This document shows, one piece after another, positions 1-11,722 of a DNA stretch of 64,000 nt (the stretch's first letter is position 1; each line of letters starts with the position of its first letter). Source of the DNA: Rugalucina vietnamica (Eukaryota; Mollusca; Bivalvia; Lucinida; Lucinidae); the NCBI GenBank assembly GCA_964017185.1, contig OZ024870.1, positions 26,683,621-26,747,620 of the forward strand, given 5' to 3'. Below the pieces are notes generated by a model. That model saw nothing but the letters and a program-made list of their open reading frames with translations, was not told the DNA's origin and searched no databases. Both the position numbers and the translations under genes were made by a program.

Positions 1-38
1 ATTTGTCCTTAGAGCTGGTCACATGAAAAGGTGTTGAA

Positions 39-366
39 AGGTACAAGTAGGCAAAGATCAGGAAAAGGCGCAATCAGAAAAAGATTCCCACTCCAAAAAC
101 CGAGGTGGGAAAAAACCAAACTAACAATCAGGTACTTATACCATGAAACAATCGTAAGCCGAATGGGCAGCTATTTTCCCAATAGGTGGCCACTCAGTTA
201 CCTTAACTTAACTAAAAATATGAAAACATACATAAGGCGCCAACAGCACAAAAAATTTTTTAAACACCAAGACATAAAACAAAAAGAACCACCACAGAAG
301 TATCGACTTGGAACGATCAGTAACACAAAGTTACTGGCGGGCTTAAACCGGTTTTACATGGCCATA
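39..366 (-). mobile_element. Penelope-like element, 3'-end fragment (copy 1)
   Basis: On the - strand this is the 3' UTR end of the element whose reverse-transcriptase ORF lies at 43597-44559. It ends with the same terminal string, TTGCCTACTTGTACC, as the copies at 37236-37455, 42349-44559 and 47519-48048. It carries no coding sequence. A shared 3' terminus with variable 5' truncation is what target-primed insertion gives. The 134-codon frame at 31-435 on the + strand is a chance reading through this UTR. Confidence 0.6.
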
Positions 367-1314
367 ATTTTTATGAATGGTGCAGTTGAATGGCAAGGTT
401 TATCATTATTTCACTTTATGAATCCTCTTCCTTAATTAATTGCAAATTAACCATATGGTATGTATAGCTGTAGATTTACAAGGTAATTTATTTATCATGA
501 CAAATCTCTTTTGAACAGCACAGTGGGTGGACCAAAACATTTAAGTTTGATGTTTAAATTGGTGACACTTGATCTATTGACCCAAAATTCCTTGTGATGA
601 AATTTTGAAAATTGTCATTGTGAATTAAGCGTGTTTTGCATTGTAATAAGTCGTGTGCCTCCTCTGTTTAATACCTGGTAGATCCAGACAGTTCTGTCAT
701 GCATGCTGCATGGGAATGATTATCAAAATGTGCACTCATTTAATTCAATTTTTGTTAGCGCAAATTTAACGTTTGATAGAGAGAAAAAGAAAAAGAAACA
801 GCAAAAGGGATGAGCTCATTGCTATTTAAACGAATGTGCGGTCTTTGTATTCCCTGGTTTTGGTGCCTACTTCAAAAGATTTTTACGCACAACTGGGAAA
901 CAAACTTTCATTCCTAAATTAAGACATCCATGGGACATGCGATGTTGACAGAGTGTACTGGGATCACATTCTCCGTGAGATGACAAACCCTGCCTGATCC
1001 GGACTGCAGGAAGTTAGGCAACAAACACAGTGTAGCAGTGTAACTGTTGAAAGATTGCATATATTATTTTACCATCTATATATCTGTCTGACGAAGTTGT
1101 TCGCCGTTTCTTTCCATGTTCATGAGGGTTCATTTAATACCAAAACTGTGCAATAATAATTTTATAGTCCATACTATCTCACTTTGAATGTTTTACTGCT
1201 TCCAAAAGATCAAACCATTATGTTTTATTACATGCGTCAGCAAATCATACAAGATCTTTATAAACCAAATTACATTTAAACTAGCTTTCTCAATACAGAA
1301 ATTGACTAAAAGCA

Positions 1315-1405
1315 AAGATGGCTAGAGGCTGGGAATTTTGCATTTAGATAGGTAGAGGATATTTACTTCGCTGTACATAGCGAAAGCAAAGACACTGATC
1401 AGGAG
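1315..1405 (+). mobile_element. TGAGCC hairpin MITE, left-half fragment
   Basis: This piece has the family's run 'agatggctagaggctgg', then a decayed GCGAAA-CAAAG-CTGATCAG segment. The other half of a like element starts 1.2 kb downstream at 2597 in the opposite sense, so these are either two fragments or one element split by an insertion. Both ends are degraded. Confidence 0.45.
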
Positions 1406-2596
1406 AAGACTGTTTTCACAGTTGATGTTTCAAGCAATTGTTCTCGTCTGTCTCCGATTGTTTTCTTTTTATCTTGGTTGGTCAACAATTTGACAATCCA
1501 TAACACCATTCATACTTGGATAATGTATAATTAAGATAACAATCTTTGAAATCGTTCGCATTTGAAGTGTTTGGTCTCAGTCAACACCTTATTGAGCATT
1601 ATAAATTCAAAAACTGAATAAATAAAATTGTGCATGCCATCAGGTTAAATAACTTGTCAATTTTGATTGATAAGTTGCAAATATATAATAATTGCACTGG
1701 TCTTTTGAAACCATGTAAGAGGTATGAAAGTTTACAATCTAGATAATATAATTACCTGACACTTTTCATAAAATTGACACTAGAACAATTTGGGTCATGT
1801 TAAAAATCAAATGTACTTGTAAAGCATAATTCAAACATCAAAGAAACTCTACTGACTGAACTGTTTACTTGTCACCATTTTTGATTGTCTATTTTGGTGT
1901 ATTGATGTTGTCAGTACTCTAGAAATAGATCTAGAGTACTGCAGATAAAAATAGAAGTAGGGACTGAGGTAAAATTTCCAATCAATTGTCACAGTGACAC
2001 AGAGTTTACACTCTACACTTGCAAACTTTACCTACAGGCAAACTGGGGGTGTTTTCACTCAATTGAAAAAAGCAGTATCTGAAAACATTGTTTAGAATCA
2101 TACTTCTGCTAAGTTTGATTTAGTTATCTGCAAAAATGAATAAATAGAAAACAAGCATTGTAGCGGGTACATTCTTATGGAAAATCGTACAGGACACTTT
2201 TGATCTATGATGGTCATGCGCTTCCCAGTTTGGACTTAATTTTTTTTTAATTTTCAGAAAATGCTGTCCATTTTTAAAGACGCTCCCTTAATTTTCAGAT
2301 AATGATGGCAACTTCACCCACATTTTATCCATTTTAAGACAGAATTAAGGCTTGAAAACGCTTGAAAATTGCATTTTGTTAACTGCTTTCTATTTCTAGG
2401 AATGTAAGTTGCCGCAGACAACAGGAAGTGACATCACAAATTTGTTATGACGTCACTTCCTGTTGAAGAACCGCCTTGCAAAAAGGTTGACAGGTTAAGG
2501 ATCAAATATAATAGAACTATTATTGTGTTAAATGTCTTACTTATTAAAAAAGTTATGCACTGTTTAGTAGCGGTTGCGTTTTTCTGGGACACCCTG

Positions 2597-2722
2597 TACA
2601 ATTCGCCTTCTTTCTAAATCTTAAATTTTCCAGGCTCTAGCCATCTCCTGTGCTTGTACAGCTCTGTTTATGTCTGGCCTATTCGGAAACCACATTGTTG
2701 GTTTTCTCATGTCGCGGCTCAT
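2597..2722 (-). mobile_element. TGAGCC hairpin MITE, right-half fragment
   Basis: The piece contains the family signatures 'ccaggctctagccatctcc', 'tcggaaaccacattgttgg' and a terminal 'tcatgtcgcggctca'. The central palindrome is absent. Confidence 0.55.
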
Positions 2723-3589
2723 ATTTGTTTTTAGTTGAAGCTATCTGGATGACGACGAACTGGGCATCTTGTTATTATCATTATTATAGTATTATAATAT
2801 TTTCATTGTCTAAGTCTTTCCCGCCTGGTGTCTGGGTAGGGATATTAGATATCATTGTGCCAAATCCTGACCTTTTTATAATAATTGTTTTATATATGTG
2901 CTACATTTATACTTATATCCTGGCATACGCCAAATCTGTCGAGGTCAGCCACAGTAGACATAGGAAGGACCTTTATCTGATACAATCAGTCCATTTTCGC
3001 CTGACAGTTCATACTTCGAATTAAGATCCGGCTGTTTAAGATATGCATAGACATCGAAGTTTAGTTTATATGTCACTGTTGTCACTCTCACGTGTTCACT
3101 CATTACTAAATGACTCAGACGACAGCACATGTAGCATCATTTGAATCACCCCGCGATTATGTCCCACAAAATCGATCTGAATTATATACATTTAATACCA
3201 GATTAAAGAATGGAATGTGTAGGCTACATTCGCTACTCTAGCCGATGTCCTCAATATGTGACAGGCATCTACCTTTGATAGTCTAGTGCGCTAAATCTTT
3301 GCATATGGAAGCTCAGTTTGTGACCCTCGTTGATTATAAAGATCTGATTGATAAGTTTGAAAATGTTCAAAGCACGCAATTACTAGGTTTGTAACAAACC
3401 ATTATTCTCTGGAACCATGAAGTATAACTGACATTAAAGAATTAAAATTGGAGTACCTACAGAAAAGAAGGGACAACATTTTCATTGTCAGCAAAGTTAA
3501 AAATATGAAGGGAAAGTCAAAATTCTAACACATTGCATAATTCCGAAAGAATATGCGTTGCAGAAATCAAAATTCGGTGAATTTTCAGC

Positions 3590-5350
3590 TACCCTCAGCT
3601 TTCGACATTAGGAGACATGGGTTCGTTTTTCACGAAAGAGGACCTCAGCACAGTCCCTGCGTTGAATTCCACAGACCATCCAAGTGTCCAGCCAATTGTT
3701 GTTAACGGGAAAGGGGTGTTGAAGCTACTACGAGACATCAAACCTCACAAGGCCACAGGACCCGATGACATTCCAGGATGTCTACTTAAGACCCTTAGTG
3801 ATGAAGTTGTGGATTTCTCTGCATGATTTTCCAGGCATCATTAGACCAAGGCAAGATCCCAACAGCATGGAAACGAGCCTACACCTCTCCCATCTTCAAG
3901 AAAGGAGACAGACACAAGTCAGCCAACTACTGACCAGTGTCTTTGACGTCAGTATGCTGCAAGATCCTAGAGCACATAGTACATAGCCATGTGATGGGCC
4001 ACCTAGACGGTCACCAATTACTCAGCGATGCACAACATGGATTCTGCAAAAAACGCTCCTGCGAATCTCAACTCATCCTGACCATACAGGACCTTGCGAA
4101 CGCGCTGAATGATGGAGAACAGATAGATGCCATCCTGCTCGACTTCAGCAAAGCGTTCGACAAGGTCCCGCACCAGAGACTGCTAGAGAAGCTACGGTAC
4201 TATGGAGTGCGAGGCTATCTCAACGACTGGGTTGCTGATTTCCTCAAAGACAGGCAGCAGGAAGTAGTTCTCGAAGGAACCCACTCCAGCTCCACTCAAG
4301 TCACATCTGGCGTCCCACAGGGTACAGTGCTTGGACCCCTACTCTTCTTGGTCTATATCAATGACATGCCAGAGGGTATTGATTCATCCCTGTGACTTTT
4401 TGCCGAAGACTCCCTGCTTTACAGAATAATCAGAACTAAAGAAGACCAGGCCATACTCAGCAAGACCTTCGCAAACTGGAAGAATGGGAGCACAAATGGC
4501 AGATGCAGTTCAATGCAGACAAATGAAATGCGAGGTGCTACGGATTACAAACAAAACAAATTCCTTCATCTGCAATTACAGTGTCCATGAACAGCATCTA
4601 CAGATTGTCAAGCAGGCCAAATATCTCGGCGCCACCATCAGCTCTGATCTCTCCTGTAACCAACATGTCGACAGTACTGTAAAGAAAGCGACAAGCAGTC
4701 TTAACTTCCTAAGACGCAACATCCGAGACTGTCCACCACAGGTAAAGGAACAGTGCTACAAGCCATTAGTCCGCCCAGTCATGGAGTATGCTTGCTGTGT
4801 CTGGGACCCTTACACAACCAGCAACACCAGGAAACTGGAAATGTTCCAACGACGTGCGGCCCGCTTTGTTAAGGGAGACTACGACAGGACTAGCAGCGTT
4901 ACCACCATGATGAATGAACTAGGCTGGGAAACCCTTCAAGAACGGAGACGATATGTCAAGGCTAAAATATTCTACAGAATTGTGTATGTCTTCGTCTGTA
5001 TTCCATCGACACCATTCTTTCAAGAACCCTACCACAGCCAGAGCTACAAGAGGACACAACATGAAGTAAACAGGTACCCCGTTATCACCAAAAGTGACGT
5101 ATAGGGCAGGTACAAGTCAAAACATGAAGTTCCTTGTACCGCAATCATCGGTGAACGCGCACATGTACTCCTTCTTCCCGGGCACCATCAGGATCTGGAA
5201 CCAACTTCCACAGCAGGTTGCCTAAGCACCTAGCTTAGAGGCATTCAAGCTGCTACTTCAGAAGTCCACTATGTAACCAGCAAAGTCGTTTTTTTTAACC
5301 TGTAAATAGCCTGTTTTATCCATCACCACATTTCCGTCTCGGGCGACACA
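3590..5350 (+). mobile_element. CR1/jockey-type LINE, 5'-truncated and broken
   Basis: Translated pieces give a non-LTR reverse transcriptase in order: an upstream finger segment (KATGPDDIPGCLLK, near 3750), [15 protein letters not shown] (near 3930), motif A region [20 protein letters not shown] (near 4140), motif [20 protein letters not shown] (near 4315), a decayed motif C reading LFAEDSLLY (near 4397), then the thumb and C-terminal end (AKYLGATISSDLSCNQHV; MEYACCVWDPY). The reading moves between frames near 3770, 3930 and 4500. A TGA stands just before motif C, whose YADD-type box has become FAED. The endonuclease domain is missing. This is a dead copy. Clade assignment (CR1/L2/jockey group) is from family knowledge; the exact clade is not settled. 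Confidence 0.85.
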
Positions 5351-5710
5351 TGTACAGCACAAGTTCGAAAATACCCGGGTTTCCGAGGGATGAACTTTAA
5401 TGGAAGAAGAAGTTTATCGAGACAAATGGCGTGAGTTGACTGGAACCGTGTAAACATTTTGATACCGGTCTCACTAATAAGCGTCACGATTAGTACAGAC
5501 TTTTATCATAACATAACACAACTTTTTATAAACAAACACAACCTAAACAGGAAATCGAAAAATTACTTGACGAACACAATTGTTTATGTCATTCTAAATT
5601 TCTAAGCTGTATGATTGCATGGGTAATTGTCATTATGCAAAATACTTTTTAAGTTTATGATAAAGTGTACTCTTTTGTTAGTTCTTCGGTTTTAGTCTGA
5701 AGTTTTCCTA
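5351..5710. other. Unassigned spacer
   Basis: The stretch between the CR1-type LINE tail and the foldback element holds no recognised gene or repeat. Confidence 0.4.
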
Positions 5711-6720
5711 CTGGATGCACAGATACTTGGGGTTACTGTTTAGACTTTTTCAAAAGCTCATACTTCTACTCTTTTTTTCAAAACTTACAATAATATTTTT
5801 TGTTATCTTTTTGAGCTTTTCTGCAATAGTCGTGACCTTGCAAAATTAGAAAAAAATGTCTAGAATCTATAGAAAGCAATCGAAATACTGATATGCCATC
5901 CTGAATGTAGAGAAAAAACACAAGATAACCAACTTCGCTTCTCCAAATTCTCGACCGTCAGTTTGAAAAGACAAACTGATTCACTAATCCGTAACTTACA
6001 AGACTCTTATATATATCAGCATGTCTGGGAATCATTACGCTTCAAACGGACACAGAAAGTATTTAATTATTCCCTTGCATACCCACAAAATCATCTGTTA
6101 AACAGCATTTCTCATCGCTACCGCACTGAGGTGGCCACAGTGGCTTACAGTATGGAAATCCCGTTTGTCATGTGACTGGGCCGCTTGTTTTCATTGGTCA
6201 ATCAGGTATGACGCAACGAAATTTAAATTGCCATGTGACTGAACCGCTTGTTTTCATTGGTCAATCAAGTCTGACGCAATCAGAGGTTACTTTCTGTTTG
6301 ATCGCTGGTTACCCGTTTTCGCCGTTTTACAACGTACGCCCGGAATCCAGTCACATCCATTGTTTACTTCCGGCCATCTCAACGCGGTAGCGATGAGAAT
6401 CGTTGTTTAATAGCCGATTTTGTGGGTATGCAAGGGAATATTTAAATGCTTTCTGTATCCGTTTGAAGCGTAATGATTCCCGGATATGCTGATATATATA
6501 AGATTCTTGTAAGTTACGGATTAGTGAATCAGTTTGTCTTTTCAAAGTGACAGTCGAAAGTTTGAAGAAGCGAAGTTGTTTATCTTGTGCTTTTTCTTTA
6601 CATTAGTGATTGCTTATCAGTATTTCTAATGCTTTTTATGTATTCTAGACATATTTTTCTAATTGTATAAGGTCAGGACTAATGCAGAAAAGCTAAATGA
6701 AGAAGAAAAAAATACAAGAA

Positions 6721-6762
<42 letters not shown>

Positions 6763-6819
6763 CAAGTATTAGCTTTTTGCAAAATCTAAACAGTAACCCC
6801 GAGTATCTGTGACTGGATG
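5711..6819. mobile_element. Foldback DNA element with about 430-bp inverted arms
   Basis: Left arm 5711-6150 and right arm 6387-6819 are inverted copies. The outer ends read CAGATACTTGGGGTTACTG and, reversed, CAGATACTCGGGGTTACTG; the inner arm ends read CTCATCGCTACCGC. The loop contains a duplicated piece, 'ccgcttgttttcattggtc' (6181 and 6246). A poly-A run of about 37 bases (6724-6761) has expanded within the right arm. The open frames at 5963-6175 and 6351-6545 are the same arm sequence read on opposite strands (both begin MKRQTDSLIRNLQ), so they are by-products of the symmetry. There is no transposase. Confidence 0.75.
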
Positions 6820-7344
6820 ATCTTGATTCCTTCAGGAATCACTCGCTTAGTCACTGACATAATTTTATACAGTGTTTTTAATCTCTTTTAACTTCATCTC
6901 CTCTTCACTAATGGCTGAGGCTATCCATACGATGGTCGTGCAGATAACGCGGCGTTATCAGCAAGACAGTCATGCGGATAGCCAGTGCTACAGGTATTGT
7001 CTATCGGCACGACAGGAGTATGATATTTTCTAACAAGCTTAAGGTTTGCAAATAAACTAATAATTTGCCATTAAATGTTTAATATACAGCATTTTATGTC
7101 TAACTATCATTTTGAATGTCAATCGTGTTGTTTGTTTACATGGCAGGATTCCCACGGAAAGTGTAAAATAAAATTCCATGACTTTTACATAATTTCATGA
7201 TCGTTGTTGAATTTCCATGACTAATTTTTCTGTTTATTTATTTTTTGTCATATAACACTTTTCAAAATGCAAGAACAGATAATTATATTGCAAAAGTAAC
7301 TTACTCCAAGGTATCATCTTGTTTTCTGATGAAGACAAATTATT
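6820..7344. other. Unassigned spacer
   Basis: AT-rich sequence between the foldback element and the LINE 3' end; no gene or repeat recognised. Confidence 0.4.
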
Positions 7345-10300
7345 GCTAGTAGTGTAGTGTAGTGTAGATGCAATGACTTGGTGGTTCGTCTCTCACTAAT
7401 GAGAAAGACCATCATTATTTCTTGAATAGGTTCGTGTGTGTTGGTGAGTTCTTTGATGGCTGACTAGGCCAATTCTAGCTCTAAACTGTCGGTTGCAAGT
7501 AGAGCAAGTCAATGTCATTGAATCAGCTGGTGGCCCATTGGTATTGGCTTTGCGTTCTCTGCGCTTTCTTTCAGCTTCACAGATTCTCTTTTTTTCATGG
7601 AGAGCTGCTCCTTTGTTGATGAGACCTCGCCACTTTGATCGCTCCTGTGCAGTCTGTTCCCAAGACCCAATTGGTATGTCAAAATCCTTCAGAGAGGCTT
7701 TCAGGGTGTCTTTGTAGCGTTTCTTCTGGCCACCTTGAGAGCGCTTTCCCTCTTGTAGTTCTCCATAGAAGACTTTCTTTGGAAGTCGCTCATCAGGCAT
7801 TCTTATAACATGGCCGGTCCACCTTAGCTGTGCTAGCTTTAAGACAGTATGCATGCTTTGCATCCCTGCTTTCTTCAGGACCTCTGTGTCTGGGATCTTG
7901 TCTTGCCACTTGATTTTTAACAGCTTTCTCAAACAGCTTAAGTGGAAATGGTTAAGTCTCTTTGCATGACGCTGGTATACTGTCCAGGTCTCACATGCAT
8001 ACAAGAGGGTTGGAAGTACCACAGCCTTGTAGACTTTCAGCTTGGTGTCAAGCTTGATTCCATTTCGCTCCCAGACATTTGCACGGAGTCTTCCGAATGC
8101 CACACTGGCTTTTGCAATTCTTGCAGTGACCTCATCATCAATGTGCACTGCTCTGGAAAGAGTGCTTCCCAGGTAGGTGAATTTATCAACAACTTTCAGT
8201 TTTTCTCCATTCACAGTGATGGTTGGTTCATTGTACGGTTTTCCAGGTGCTGGCTGGTGTACAACCTCTGTCTTTTTTGTGCTGATTGTGAGATCATAGT
8301 TATCACATGACTGTGAGACTTGATCCATGGCTCTTTGCATTTTTGCCTCTGAGCTGGCATTCTTATCCATATCATCTGCATAGAGGAGCTCATCTAGCAC
8401 ATCGGTCTGCACCTTAGTTTTGGCTTGCAACCTTCTAAGGTTGAATATATTGCCATCAAAACGGTACCTGATTGGAAAACCAGTGTCACTGTCCTGAAAA
8501 GCATCCATGAGCATGGCAGAAAACATCATGCTGAACAGTGTTGGTGCCATAACACAGCCCTGTTTGACCCCATTTGTTACCTCAAAGGGTTCAGAGAACT
8601 CTCCATCATTTTGCACACGTGCCTGCATGCCATCATGAAATTGCCGCACCATTGCTATGAATCCACATTGACTTTCTGGGATAAGTCCCTTCTGATCAAG
8701 ATGAACATTCAGGCGGTTCAACAGAATTTTTGCTAGTATCTTCCCAGCAATCGATAGGAGGGAAATGCCTCTGTGGTTATCACAGACTTGTGGATTTCCT
8801 TTCCGCTTGTATAGGTGGATTATGGATGCATCCTTAAATTCTTGTGGGATGGCCTCCTTCCTCCACATACAGTGAAACAGCTCGGTCAGTTTCTCTGCCA
8901 TGGGTAGCCCCCCGGTCTTATAAACCTCTGCAGGAATTGCATCTGCACCTGGAGCTTTGCCAGAAGACAGTTGTTGAACAGCTTTTCTTGTTTCCATGAC
9001 GGTTGGAAATTCATCTAACAGAACATTGCACTCTATCTGTGGCAGTCTGTCAATTGCATCCTCATTGATGCTTGATGGTCGATTTAGCACACTATTGAAA
9101 TGTTCTGCCCACCTTTTCAAGATAGCCTCTTTGTCTGTGAGAAGAGTGTTTCCATCTGCACTGAGTAATGTGGTGGCTCCAGAACTCTTAGGGCCATAAA
9201 TGGTTTTCAGTGCATCATGAAATTTCTTCATGTCCTTTCTGTCTGCAAAAGACTGAATTTCTTCTGTTTTCTTCCTCAGCCAGGAATCTTGCATGTCCCT
9301 AAGCTTGGTCTGGACTGTCTTACAAACGTTGCTGTAGGCTGCTTTCTTGGATACTGAGCTAGTATCATCTTGATGTGCCTTGTGCAATCTGTGTTTTTCT
9401 TCAAGAAGCTTCTGAATTTCGTCATCATTCTCATCAAACCAGTCTTGATGTTTGCGAGATGGATGTCCTAAAGTAGTAGCAGCTGAAGAATGAACTGTTT
9501 TATGGAAGACTGTCCAGTTTTCTTCGGGGTTCTCTGAACTGAGATTGATTGCATCCAGTTGGTTGCAAATGTCTGTTAAGAAAGCTTGTCGCATGCTGTC
9601 TTGATTCAGCTTTGAGACATCCAGTCTTTTAGCAGCTTTCTTGCCTTGAGGTCGCCTCGCAGGCTGGATTCTAAGGTTGAGTTTGCTGACAACCAGTCTA
9701 TGGTCTGTCCAGCAGTCTGCACCACACATAGTCTTTGTCACTCTGACATCCTGCCTATCTGTTCTCCGCACTATAACATAGTCTATGAGATGCCAATGTT
9801 TGGAACGGGGATGCATCCAGGATGTTTTATTTCTGTTAGGTAGACGAAAGACTGTGTTGGTGATTAGAAGATCATGTTCAGCACACTTCCTTAGAAGCAA
9901 GAGACCATTGCTGTTGCACTTTCCAACACCTTCTGGACCTATAACTCCTTCCCAGGTCTGATGGTCTGTACCAACTCTGGCATTAAAGTCTCCAAGAAGG
10001 ATAAGTTTGTCTGTACGGGGTGTAGCAGAAATAATGTCATCTAAGTCATTATAGAACTTGTCTTTAACCTCATCTGGATTGGTCATCGTGGGTGCATAGG
10101 CACTGACAATAGTTGCATGTTTATTGCCTGACAGAGGAAGTCTCAATGTCATTAGGCGGTCATTGATGCCTTTTGGCAATCCTGAAAGCTTACCAACAAG
10201 TTCAGTTTTAATGGCAAAGCCAACTCCTGCTTCACGCCTCTCTTCACTTTTGCGTCCACTCCAGAAGAAGGTGTATCCAGCACCAACTTCTTTGATCTCC

Positions 10301-11355
10301 CCAACATCTGCTAACCGAGTCTCACTCAGAGCTGCTATCTGAATTCCATACCTCCCAAGTTCTCTGCCCACAAGGGCCGTTCTACGCTGCGGTCTATTTG
10401 ACCCAGCACTGTCCATCAATGTTCGCACATTCCATGCGCCAATCCTCAAAGGGATTATCTTTGTTTTTTTCTTATTTTTTCGACCGCTAAAAAGGGATCC
10501 CCGCTGATCGCGGTTAACCAGCCAGGGGGTTTGAAGCAGGCAATTGTTTAGGGCACCTTTTCTAGCCCCTTCCCCATGCTACGGGGGTGAGCAGTGCGGT
10601 CCTAAATAGGTCTGCTCAGTCGCTCAGCTGACTGCCGAATTTCGCTTACTGCTTCTCCTCACGGAAAACGACCATATAGAACTGAGCCGCCTGCGTGCAG
10701 GTCTGCAACTACAGCTCCCAGTGTGTCCTACACCTGCTGCTTCGCCGCTCGCCCATCGCCACAGGACTTTTGTAGGTATGTGGGTGCATGTGTGATGAAA
10801 TTGTTGTGTATGCAAGTGCTTGTGTGTTGAGAAATAAGATGACGTGCGCTATGAAATTGGATTATAGTGAGGAAGAGGTGCGCAGCGTCAACCTCACTCA
10901 CTCGTCCTCACCCAACTGTGCCCAGAGGCAAGACACAGGTCAAGACGTCTGGAGTTAGGTTTGGATGCAGTGGATGACCGTAACATCTATAGTGCCTTAT
11001 CACGCTCTGCATGTTCCACAACATGTTGCTGTATCACTTTCCGAACCGTTGAATCTGATGATTTCTTCCGCTCCGTCTACCGAAACAGTCTTTGCATATC
11101 TGGACCAGGCATATCCAGACACACAGGTTTTATTTTGGAATTACCTTTTCCTAGATGAATTGCTGGCCACAGCTGAAGGGCTCCATCTACCCTTTCATAG
11201 GTTTTGTTTAGAGACCTGTAAACTCCTAGGAGGACTGTCAACCAAAACTAATGAGTTCCCCCTGCCCAGCTAGGTTTTTGTGTAGAGAACTAGCAAACTC
11301 CTAGATGGGTTGCCGTCCAAGGCTAACGAGCCCCATCTGCACCGCATGGCAACAG
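7345..11355 (-). mobile_element. Near full-length APE-type non-LTR retrotransposon
   Basis: The element runs on the - strand. Its 3' end carries a short pentameric tail (TGTAG repeats, + strand, 7345-7365) just past the ORF stop, as in RTE-like LINEs with microsatellite tails. The 5' leader runs from 10450 to roughly 11355. It has no convincing first ORF and is GC-richer than its surroundings (10500-10780). The 5' limit is estimated. A relic of the same 3' end lies at 57594-57665. Its 5' end faces SLU7, about 370 bp before the SLU7 start codon. Confidence 0.75.
7396..10449 (-). CDS. LINE ORF2-like endonuclease/reverse transcriptase, palm deleted
   Basis: This 1017-codon frame encodes, in order: an apurinic-type endonuclease (residues about 1-260; start MRIGAWNVRTL, then AALSETR, LLGDFNARVG and TDHRLVVSKL, which fit the Mg-binding and catalytic motifs of the exonuclease-endonuclease-phosphatase fold); a linker; a reverse transcriptase (SSGKAPGADAIPAEVY, then LYKRKGNPQVCDNHRGISLL); a long C-terminal region; and a final C2H2 finger (CSTCNRQF...GLVSHQRTH) near residues 980-1000. 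The RT core is not whole. SQCGF (about residue 597) runs straight into MVRQFHDGM, so the segment that should hold motif A, with the first catalytic Asp (usually in an FxDLxKAFD string), is missing, by about 65 residues judged from the family. The frame is kept. The YADD box near residue 690 is present. It is probably unable to polymerise DNA. Assignment to an RTE-like clade is tentative. Confidence 0.85.
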   Translation of the reverse strand: MRIGAWNVRTLMDSAGSNRPQRRTALVGRELGRYGIQIAALSETRLADVGEIKEVGAGYTFFWSGRKSEERREAGVGFAIKTELVGKLSGLPKGINDRLMTLRLPLSGNKHATIVSAYAPTMTNPDEVKDKFYNDLDDIISATPRTDKLILLGDFNARVGTDHQTWEGVIGPEGVGKCNSNGLLLLRKCAEHDLLITNTVFRLPNRNKTSWMHPRSKHWHLIDYVIVRRTDRQDVRVTKTMCGADCWTDHRLVVSKLNLRIQPARRPQGKKAAKRLDVSKLNQDSMRQAFLTDICNQLDAINLSSENPEENWTVFHKTVHSSAATTLGHPSRKHQDWFDENDDEIQKLLEEKHRLHKAHQDDTSSVSKKAAYSNVCKTVQTKLRDMQDSWLRKKTEEIQSFADRKDMKKFHDALKTIYGPKSSGATTLLSADGNTLLTDKEAILKRWAEHFNSVLNRPSSINEDAIDRLPQIECNVLLDEFPTVMETRKAVQQLSSGKAPGADAIPAEVYKTGGLPMAEKLTELFHCMWRKEAIPQEFKDASIIHLYKRKGNPQVCDNHRGISLLSIAGKILAKILLNRLNVHLDQKGLIPESQCGFIAMVRQFHDGMQARVQNDGEFSEPFEVTNGVKQGCVMAPTLFSMMFSAMLMDAFQDSDTGFPIRYRFDGNIFNLRRLQAKTKVQTDVLDELLYADDMDKNASSEAKMQRAMDQVSQSCDNYDLTISTKKTEVVHQPAPGKPYNEPTITVNGEKLKVVDKFTYLGSTLSRAVHIDDEVTARIAKASVAFGRLRANVWERNGIKLDTKLKVYKAVVLPTLLYACETWTVYQRHAKRLNHFHLSCLRKLLKIKWQDKIPDTEVLKKAGMQSMHTVLKLAQLRWTGHVIRMPDERLPKKVFYGELQEGKRSQGGQKKRYKDTLKASLKDFDIPIGSWEQTAQERSKWRGLINKGAALHEKKRICEAERKRRERKANTNGPPADSMTLTCSTCNRQFRARIGLVSHQRTHQHTRTYSRNNDGLSH

Positions 11356-11655
11356 GTAGTACTGATTACATGTTACAGTAGCAGATAATCTGACCTGACC
11401 TGAGAATGACTTACAATAAATGTTAAATGTTAATAAAAAACAGTGTTTCGAATCATCTTCATTAACACCATTAATTAACACTGAAAAATGCAAAATAAGC
11501 ATAAACTTGTAAGCTTATTAGAAAACCTCATACTCATGTTGATTCCCAATTTATGAAACTATTATACAGGCTGTGCCTGTATTCCAGTCTTACTGCCCAA
11601 CTCGCTGTGTCTGTTTTCCAGTCTTGCTGCTCAACTCTAGTGTTACTGTGATTTA
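11356..11655. other. Spacer between LINE and SLU7 first coding exon
   Basis: AT-rich sequence with a short near-duplication around 'ccagtcttactgcccaactc' and 'ccagtcttgctgctcaactc' (11583-11638). No TATA box or initiator is evident. If SLU7 has an upstream untranslated exon, this is its first intron. Confidence 0.4.
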
Positions 11656-11722
11656 TTGCTTGTTTTAGGTGATTTGGAGACTGATTTTGATATAAGACAG
11701 AAACTAACAGAGACTAGGCACC
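11656..11722 (+). promoter_or_regulatory. Probable 3' splice site and 5' UTR of SLU7
   Basis: A pyrimidine-rich tract ends in TTGCTTGTTTTAG at 11668, 54 bases before the SLU7 start codon. It reads as a good 3' splice acceptor, so the 5' UTR probably begins in an upstream untranslated exon that I could not place. The bases before the start (GGCACC-ATG) give a reasonable initiation context, with A at -3. This is inference from the splice consensus. Confidence 0.45.

Larger units (their letters stand above)
436..3589. other. AT-rich stretch without a recognised gene
   Basis: No host exon is recognised. Visible structure: a 28-base palindrome near 1914-1941 (AGTACTCTAG arms), an inverted repeat near 2417-2467 whose arms read about CAACAGGAAGTGACGTCA, and two separated pieces of the TGAGCC hairpin MITE (1315-1405 and 2597-2722). 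The small frames at 2650-3130 overlap on both strands and resemble no family I know. Confidence 0.5.
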
